From Kalmusia sp. IMI 367209 (lineage: Eukaryota > Ascomycota > Dothideomycetes > Pleosporales > Didymosphaeriaceae), in NCBI GenBank assembly GCA_027946365.1, contig JAPEUQ010000012.1, positions 124,001 through 188,000 on the forward strand: a stretch of DNA of 64,000 bases, given 5' to 3'. Positions 56,705 to 64,000 of this stretch are shown one piece after another. The notes under the pieces are model-generated. The model made no database searches, had not been told where the DNA came from, and worked only from the letters and a program-made list of their open reading frames with translations. The translations under genes and the position numbers were made by a program. Position 1 is the first letter of the stretch, and each line of letters opens with the position of its first letter.

Positions 56705-57664
56705 TTACAAAGGCTCATCGAAACCGTACCGTGCCGTTATCTTCACGCTATCTACCTCACATCGCCATCCTGGGTACTAAGTTTTGTCAGCTATGTTCCA
56801 ATGATGGATCCAAAAAGCATCGCTTACCTTGGCCCTTGCCCACACCAACACTGAATCTCCTTCTTGCAAAGCATCGAAAAAGCCTTCGCCGCTACCAGCA
56901 CCCTCATTGCCTTCGAAATATCCCGGAGTCCACAGCACGCGATACCCATCAGGTTGTCGCTGAGCTACACGGTTTCCTTGCAGATACCACGCAATCGGTG
57001 GTTCACCTCCCTGAGGGCCAACTGATGCCTCCACGGGGCGTGCGTCAACGAGCGTATGACCTCTGCTCTGCAGAAGGCCTTGCAGCTCCTGAGGCTCATT
57101 ATACTCTTTCATCCAGAGGTCAAGGTCGGAAAGACTCGTGAACAACGTGCTGGGACGAAAGATGGAGACTTCAAGCCAGGATGATGTGCTAAAGGTGCCC
57201 CTCGTGTTCTCGCTCGTCCAACCCTGGTCTTTGCTGGAGATGTTGAATTCGATCTCTTTGACCTTGAGAGTCACCTTTGGCGATGCAATCCGGCGCATGG
57301 TTTTATGGCTCATAATTTCAGCCGGGAGGCAGACACGTGCGCTTGTAGCGGAGCCCATAACGGCAGACGCGACTCCCCGATGTCCATTGTTGAACTCGAG
57401 GACGGGCTCGTACTGCGCAAAGGCCAGGATCTCGAGCACTAGCTCTGTGGGAAGTTTGAGTGATTCAAGCATCGCACGCACGACGCAGATATCTGCATAG
57501 GAGGTTGTATGTGGCGCTATGTGATTGTGCTTAGCTTGAGGCGTTGAGGCGGAGTTAGAATCTGAGATGTCAGAGGTCAGATAGTTCATGCCAGCGTTGA
57601 CGAGGTTGAGTAGGGTATTCATGCTGACAACGTATCGCGGTCGTAGCTTTTGGGGTAGCAACAA
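56705..57664 (-). CDS. Conserved fungal protein of unknown function with F-box-like segment
   Basis: Two exons (57664-56828 and 56776-56705; 51-base intron with AGCTGAC branch) give 302 residues; MNTLLNLVNAGMNYL (57622) is an alternative start. Residues about 68-85 (LKLPTELVLEILAFAQYEP) look like a minimal F-box or similar helix pair. A beta-rich domain follows (KVTLKVKEIEFNISSKDQGW, SWLEVSIFR). The C-terminus reads FFDALQEGDSVLVWARAKYP, then GWRCEVDSVKITARY, a pattern seen at the end of a common Pezizomycotina family of unknown role. The last exon was chosen because it continues that pattern. Confidence 0.8.
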
Positions 57665-59240
57665 GAGTTGGTTTGTTGTGACATTCGTGAAGGCGACGCA
57701 GCCGGTGACATCAGAACACGACCGACTTGCCGCAGTAAGCTGGCTAACCAGATGTGGTTAGCGTTACTTCTTACTTCAGTATCTCGGTGCAGGCACCTTC
57801 ACAGCGCGCCTGATAACTCTTTTCTCAACGCATCTCACGAAGAAATAAGCGCACCTAGTCGCGAAGACAGATTGGGCGAAACATCGTGATCGGAAGGATA
57901 TGCCTCAAGCTCAGCACCCTCTAAGCTAAAAAGGGCATCCCATCAACAGGCTGGCTCGAAAGACACCAGAAACAATTTACAGAGTGCTCAGCGAGATGTG
58001 AAAGATAGTGTATACTATAGGATGTGCCAAATAAAAGCAGAGAAAAAGCGTCGTTGAATACTAAATGCACAGGCGGCAGCAAGGATACAAGGAAACTCGA
58101 CATAGTGTGGGGTATTTAATTGGTTGAATAGCGGCGAGGTGACCCTGACAGTGGCCATAGGAATTATTCAGACCTTGGAGCATAGTTACCACACCTTTCG
58201 AAAGACACTCGCAGACGTCGGCATGAAGGATTAATTGCGACATGTTCTTCTTCCCCTTCTTCTCGATCAAGACTTTCCTGCAGCTCTCCAATGACCAGAG
58301 CAGAGATGCCGTTCGTAAACGTCATGCTGTAACCCTAACACGCAGAAACTAAAATGGTAGTGCTGATATGGATCTGAGGACAACAGCTACTAGGTCGGAT
58401 ATCAAGAGCGCTCACTTCTGAAACATGGCTCTTGAGCTATCTGAGCAAAGACGGAAGATGGGTGGAGGTGTATCGGAGGTCAGATTCTCCGAATTGATCT
58501 CTTCGGAAAAGAGTTGAAGGTCGTTTGCTTTGTTTCTTCGCTGTCAGCTCGAACGGTTGTCTGGAGCGGCACCCCTGCGCTAGCTCCCAAAGAGGTTAAG
58601 TGTTTCGCTTGGGCGAGGGTCGTGGTTGTCCTTCAACGCCTAACACTTCCTAACATCCCGACCGGAACACCCAAGGACACGGACGCAACGTATCCGACAC
58701 CGCGTGGTGCGGAACCCATCGTTGCCTATCAGCTCCAGTCGTACTCTGCGTGCGATGTTTCTTCTCCGCTTATCGCGGCCCTGAGAGCGATGGCGCGCAA
58801 GCGGTTTCGCATCCTCCGCTTTCGCGTTTTAGTTGCGCGCCGGCAGCCCCAGCATTGTCAATGCGACGCTCTTGCTACAGGCTAAGCTGTCTCTTATGTC
58901 GCTGTTCCACTGCGAGACTTTCTTCATAATGACCCCGCAGTATGCTCTCGCGTACTCGCAAGTGGTGCTGTTGTACAGTGTTGAGGCATCCTCCCACTGC
59001 ATGACCTCAGGCGTGCCTTTCCTCCCTTCTCGTCTCTAATTTTTCATTGTACCTAATTCACGTCGTCTTTTCTCTTCGATAGATACATTTTTACTACCAG
59101 CGCCGGATCGCTATAGACAGCTAATATCTAATACCTACATCGTTCGTAAGAGAGGAGGGTCCATAGACCGAACTGTGGCGGGGGCTTTCGATTGACGCGC
59201 ACTTTATCTAACATTTGTTCACTACCCTTCGATCGCAGAT
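57665..59240. other. Intergenic, nothing recognised
   Basis: About 1.6 kb without a supported gene. The open frame 58514-58885 (+) has no family features. The last part should hold the promoter of the peptidase gene. Confidence 0.5.
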
Positions 59241-61800
59241 ATGCTTTCAAAATTTGTGCTTCTGAGCGCTTCGCTCAGGCTCGTGGCAGGCCGCATGAAC
59301 CCATACATGCTGTATGGCGTGCCAAAAGGCCCTGGCATCGACATCGATGAGATGGCCTCCTTCGAAGTAGTCTCCGCAGCAGTAGACAACAGTACCCGGC
59401 CTTCAAATGCTACGCAGCCGCCAAGAGTTACGTCGACACCGACAATGCCAAACACGCCGGGTCTCGCAGAGCCATGCGCCGTCGTTAGCAGCGCAGTGCA
59501 AGCCATTCCATCTGGAAGCCGAAAGGTTATTCCAGCCGAACTCGCTGTCAATTGTCTCCAGTCTGTGCCTCTCGACAAAGACGGCAATATGCAGCTGATA
59601 GAAGATCTGAAGCTGTATCTTGAGTGGCAGAGTAACACCGGCTACTTGAAAAATCCGCCGCCAGAATACACAGAACAGCCGGTAGACTTGATCGGAGAAA
59701 TGGACAGCATGAAGAAGCAACTGGCATCAAATGGCTTCAGTAGCGAGTACGACTTCCAACTAGAGCTAAATAAGCTTTTCACTCGAAGCTTACGACAATC
59801 ACCTCGCATGGCAGCCTGACATTCTAGCTGGCGTTATGCAATTCCAACGCCCAGCGGGGACGGAACTCGTCTCCGTGTCATTCGATGGCAACCAATTGCC
59901 AGAAATATTCGCCTACCGAGACCTCGAACTCGCCAAGAACGATACATCATTCAAACCCTCCGCCGTTAGGACGATCAACGGCGAAGGTGTCGACGAGTAC
60001 CTACAAAAAATCTCTGTCCAAGCCGACTTTCATGATGCGGACACCAGATGGAATGCTCTGTTCCCTAGCCAAGCTCTCATTGCTTCCGGTGTCACGTTCT
60101 TGGGCTCTTTCCGGACTGGCATGTACCAGGGGCCGAATACTACGATGGCGTTTGCGAACGGAACGGCCAAGTCCATGATGAATGTTGCCGTTGTACTTGC
60201 GAATTTCACAGGTGTGGATAGCGGACCAAAATTCTTTGAAAAGTTTTGCCAGGGGCCTACTCAGGTGACTCCAACTACACCTTCTACAAACACGAGCACC
60301 CCGACGCAGACCCCGACGCCTTCACACACTGGATATCCGAAAGCGGTTCTTATTCATCCAAATCTGTCACTTGGCGGCTACTATATCAACGACACTGGAT
60401 ATGATGTGTGTACTCAAAATGACAAAATGAAATATTGGCTGACGTATTTAGGATGTTGCCGTACTCAGTATTCCCTCTTACGAGTCACCTGACGTTCAAC
60501 TCTTCCAAAATCTTATGCGCGATTTCATCCGCATGTCAGTGAAAGCGGGCAAAACCAAGATGATCTTTGATCTTCGCGGCAACGGAGGTGGCAATGCAAT
60601 CCTAGGCTACGACTCATTCAAGCAAGTGTTTCCTCAAAAGGATCAAGAACCATTTGGTGGTACACGATATCGTGCTAACGATGCGCTCAACATTATGGGC
60701 CAAATTACGAGTGATTTCGATGCCAACAAAACTTCCGTGCAAAGTAACCAGACTGCTTTCACGGAAGCTTTCGGACAACTCACTATGAACGATGTGTTCC
60801 TATTCACAAGCGGATTTAACTTCAAACATCAACTCGATATTGAGAATCAGGCGTTCCAAAGTTGGGAACAAATGTTTGGTCCTGAGTCGGTAAATGGAGA
60901 CAAGTTTTCCACGACACTTCGATATAATTTTAGCGACGAGGTGAGCTACACATATCCGGATTTTTCGGTCATCGGTTTCTTGAAGAATGCGAACGAGACA
61001 AGTACACCGCAACCATTCAAAGCGCAGGACATTGTGATGGTAAGCGCCATTATATTTCTTCCAATCCACCTCTTAGCTAATGTGACAAAGTTACACGACG
61101 GAATGTGCTCATCAACATGCACCATCGTATCCGAGCTTTCTCAAGAACCAAGGCGGCGTCCGCACCATCGCGGTCGGCGGCCAGCCCAAATTTGGCCCTA
61201 TGCAGGGCATCGGCGGCACTAAGGGCGCTCAATCTTTCTCTTACGATGACGTGCAGATCCGCACCCAGATCGTCTACTTGTAAGCCACCGACCCCTTCAC
61301 CATGCTCTGGACTTTTCCCTGACATCTGGCTAGCCTTGGTTCACCCGAACAACAAGCCCAATGGAATACGACCTCCCTCGGCAAAACCGCTTTCGCAGAA
61401 CAATTGTTCAAACGCACTGCGTACAGTGGCGACCGTCCCGCCGGCGGTGTCAACCTGCGCGACAACCTACGGCGAGATGACCCATCTAAAACCCCACTCG
61501 AGTTTATCTACGAGGCGGCTGACTGTCGCATGTTCTACACGGCGCCAATGATCAATGATGTGACAATGGTATGGAAGGGCGTTGCTGATCGCATGTTTCG
61601 AAATGGGACAAGTAAGTGCGTACAGGGAAGTACAGGGGATAAGAGTAGTGTTAGTGGGGGTGGGCAGACAAAGGCTGGGAAGTGTGCCGCCGCCGAAGTT
61701 GGCTGGAGTGGAGGAGAGCAATGGGGCGTGGAATGGGAAGGCGGTGGGTACTTTTGGGTGGCTAATAGTCGCGGTTCTGGGAGCGGTAGTGTACTTGTAG
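59241..61800 (+). CDS. Secreted, GPI-type S41 (CPAF-like) peptidase homologue, three +1 indels
   Basis: Four exons (59241-60405, 60452-61039, 61091-61279 and 61334-61800; introns 46, 51 and 54 bases) give about 801 residues after ignoring three extra bases. An N-terminal signal peptide (MLSKFVLLSASLRLVAG) is followed by a Thr/Pro-rich linker at about residue 350, IFDLRGNGGGNAILGYD (substrate-binding loop) and HDGMCSSTCTIVSE with the catalytic-type serine. A hydrophobic tail TFGWLIVAVLGAVVYL fits a GPI signal. Shifts fall at a T4 run (59776-59779), a T3 run (61137-61139) and between about 61620 and 61690 (G-rich; the G5 run 61656-61660 is likeliest). The third could instead be a 37-base intron (61612-61648). 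Related fungal proteins include UstP of ustiloxin clusters, but no such cluster is visible. Peptidase activity is inferred. Confidence 0.85.
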
Positions 61801-62426
61801 ATACCCATAGGTTGTATGTCACGACGTTACGCTTCATGAATATTTTTGGCACCCCGTTCCATGATTGAGGAAGAGCTTGCTTGCGTTACGCTAAGAAGAT
61901 GCGGTTCTATCAAATGATTCGTATTTGTACTGGAATAGTGTTGACGGGATCGACAATTAAACTTGCGATGATATCAACTAGGCGCTTTGTGCGAGGGGCT
62001 CGTTGAACGGAGCAAAGCACACATCTCCGAGACCATCAGCGCGAGTACGCGCAACGGTTTCATAATAATCCTGGACTGTGATCCATCTTGAATTAGCTCT
62101 CTCCACAATCCCTGTCAGCGCTAAAGTTCGTAGCTTACCACCTATTCAGGACTAGCTCCTTGGTTTATGCAATGTCACAACCCAATGTGATATCTGACTG
62201 TCCTGCGAACATGTATACGAAATGAGAGCTAAGAAGAAACGGATCTATCATAGGATATAGGATGAGTTTTCGTCCGTCTAATATGATCTGCATATCCTTG
62301 CCCTTGATCAGCGGTCCACAGTGTTGAATGATATAAAAGCACGACCGGAGAAGCCAACAAAGTCATTCATTGACATTGCACCTTCTGATAGTCTAATTTC
62401 GAAACATTTTCAATTCATTCTTCGCA
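61801..62426. other. Intergenic, nothing recognised
   Basis: Just over 600 bases lie between the peptidase-like gene and the aldo/keto reductase. It should hold the latter's promoter. No further feature was seen. Confidence 0.55.
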
Positions 62427-63662
62427 ATGTCTTCTCGGGAGATGCCTCAATATGTAGCCGATTTGATCGTCGCGCCGCCACCAACAAATATGGAGTACAA
62501 TCGCTTGGGTACTTCCGGTCTTAAAGTCTCCAAGATCATCCTAGGCGCCATGTCCTACGGCACCAAAGAATGGGCGAAATGGGTCCTCGAGGAAGAAGAA
62601 GCACTTCCTTTGCTAGAGCATGCCTATAAAGTCGGCATCAATACCTGGGACACTGTAAGGATTACCACATGTACAGTAAACACAAGGCTAACTTTCAACG
62701 GGCTGACTTGTACTCCGATGGGCGCTCCGAAGAGATCATCGGCAAGGCGCTTACGACGTACGAAATTCCTCGCGAGACGGTAGTCATCATGACCAAATGT
62801 CGATGGGGCACAAGCCTCCCTGGAGAAGGGCCGCTCGACGTGTGGGCGGCTACTATCAATGACGGCCGATTCGTCAACCGGGTGGGACTCTCCCGCAAGC
62901 ATATATTCGACGCCGTACAGAGCAGCATGAAGCGGCTGGGTACCTACATTGATGTACTTCAGATTCATCGTTTGGATCCAGACGTCCCGTATGAGGAGAT
63001 CATGAGGGCCCTGAATGACGTCGTTGAGAAGGGATGGGTCCGCTACATTGGCGCCAGCTCCGTACGTCGCTCATGCACTTCATTGAATTTCAACTGACTC
63101 AGGTCGATAGATGCCTGCATGGGAGTTCCAGATGCTCCAAAATGTGGCAGAGAAACATGGCTGGCACAAGTTCATTAGTATGCAAAACTATCACAACCTT
63201 TTGTACAGAGAGGAAGAGCGTGAGATGATACCATACTGCAATACCACGGGCGTGGGCCTTATTCCGGTACATGCCTTTCCCTGTGGTAACATAGCTTTCT
63301 TCTGATGCTTCTGACAGTGGTCACCAATCGCTCGTGGTGTGCTCGCGCGCCCATGGAACACCGACAATGCCGCATCACTGCGTGCAGAAACTGATGTCAC
63401 GCAGTCTCGACTTCTTCCTCGCGATGACCCAGTCAACAAGGTCATCGTCGGGATTGTTGAGGATATTGCAAAAGTGCGTGGGCTTCCAATGGCAATGATA
63501 GCTACGGCGTGGTGCATCTACAAAGGTGTGAATCCTATAATCGGGCTGAATAGTAAGGAGCGTATCGATGAGGCCGTGAAGGCCGTGAAGGTAACTCTAA
63601 CGAAGGAAGAAATTTCCAAGTTGGAGAATGCTTACGTGCCTAAGAAAGTGATAGGTCACTAG
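62427..63662 (+). CDS. Aldo/keto reductase (YakC/versiconal hemiacetal acetate reductase type)
   Basis: Four exons (62427-62654, 62702-63061, 63111-63266 and 63318-63662) give 362 residues. Signatures are [25 protein letters not shown] with [17 protein letters not shown] (catalytic Asp and Tyr), MTKCRW (Lys), VLQIHRLDP (His), [14 protein letters not shown] and GVLARPWN. The family reduces aldehydes and ketones with NADPH; named relatives act in aflatoxin and aryl-alcohol metabolism. Introns 2 and 3 are clean GT-AG (49 and 51 bases). Intron 1 fits best as 47 bases with a good GCTAAC branch site but ends CGG instead of an AG. A 32-base alternative (62655-62686) ends AAG and would insert five residues (ANFQR). 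An upstream start is not indicated. Confidence 0.87.
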
Positions 63663-63738
63663 GGTAAGAGCGTCTAAGACCGGGTCTTTTATAGATGTAG
63701 CCTAGCTTAGACTCCGTTTGATGGATCTAAATCCGTAT

Positions 63739-64000
63739 TCATTTAACTTCGGGAACAGTAAATTGCCAACTAATTGGCGTATGTAAATCTTCAAAGCTCT
63801 CTAATCTCGTTTGTATATGCATATAAGCGGGTTCCTCAGGCGAAAGTGCTTTCAGAGCAATTGGAAGAGCCAGCATCATTGCTTGTGCACCGCAAAATCC
63901 AGTTTCGAAACAGTACGAAGCCGAAAGATTGATATCAATTGCCAGGTCCTTGTTTGCGTCGCCATAAGAGCGGAATCCGCTTAATTGATCTAGAATATTG
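63739..64000 (-). CDS. C-terminal part of a gene running off the window
   Basis: An uninterrupted 87-codon frame ends with a stop at 63739 and continues beyond the right edge. The visible part contains CFETGFCGAQAMMLALPIAL and ends in FTVPEVK. The helix with Cys-Gly-Ala followed by Leu/Pro-Ile resembles the C-terminus of fungal Zn2Cys6 transcription regulators, but this is a weak impression. It converges with the aldo/keto reductase, with 76 bases between stops. Confidence 0.6.
   Translation of the reverse strand, partial: NILDQLSGFRSYGDANKDLAIDINLSASYCFETGFCGAQAMMLALPIALKALSPEEPAYMHIQTRLESFEDLHTPISWQFTVPEVK

Noticed and set aside
1..64000. CRISPR arrays, operons, Shine-Dalgarno sites or phage genes
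   Set aside because: The spliced genes and families are those of an ascomycete nucleus; no regularly spaced repeats or bacterial signals were seen.

Overview
The window looks like nuclear DNA of a filamentous ascomycete (Pezizomycotina; a Dothideomycete is my guess from the overall gene style). The genes carry many short GT-AG introns of about 45-75 bases. They include typical Pezizomycotina families: a HET-domain protein, Pth11/rhodopsin-type membrane proteins, a BTB protein, a GPI-type S41 peptidase homologue and many MFS carriers. There are also A+T-rich, gene-poor stretches with decay of the kind RIP (repeat-induced point mutation) produces.

Layout. Bases 1-13200 are a gene-poor, by eye A+T-rich compartment. 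It holds a decayed multi-LysM gene (3415-5010), an intact rhodopsin-type membrane protein (5541-6797) and a candidate small secreted protein (10148-10794). Bases 13217-26963 are a metabolic block: FAD monooxygenase, O-methyltransferase, zinc alcohol dehydrogenase, three different MFS carriers and an HMT1-like ABC half-transporter. This is the toolkit of an aromatic-compound or secondary-metabolite cluster, but no PKS, NRPS or terpene core enzyme is in the window. Bases 26964-35796 are sparse: one sulfotransferase-fold protein and a decayed Baeyer-Villiger-type monooxygenase.

Bases 35797-51750 are housekeeping-like. They hold a DUF726/TMCO4-like hydrolase, a J-domain protein with a cysteine cluster, a second rhodopsin-type protein, a 3-ketodihydrosphingosine reductase, a very large predicted RNA-repair protein (2H phosphoesterase + EEP nuclease + nucleotidyltransferase + MJ1316 domain) and a Dabb-GFA fusion. 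Bases 52028-57664 hold a BTB protein, a BTB fragment, a membrane-anchored HET protein and a family of unknown function. Bases 59241-64000 hold an S41 peptidase-like GPI protein, an aldo/keto reductase and the 3' end of a gene that leaves the window.

The most striking feature is not a single gene. Five otherwise intact genes (and one pseudogene) are each broken by one to three single-base insertions, nearly all placeable in a homopolymer run of 3-6 bases and always in the +1 direction. Removing the extra base restores the family's reading frame every time. Base overcalling in the assembly is the simplest explanation, but it must be checked before any of these genes is called a pseudogene. Exon boundaries below were placed by eye from splice consensus, phase and protein continuity.
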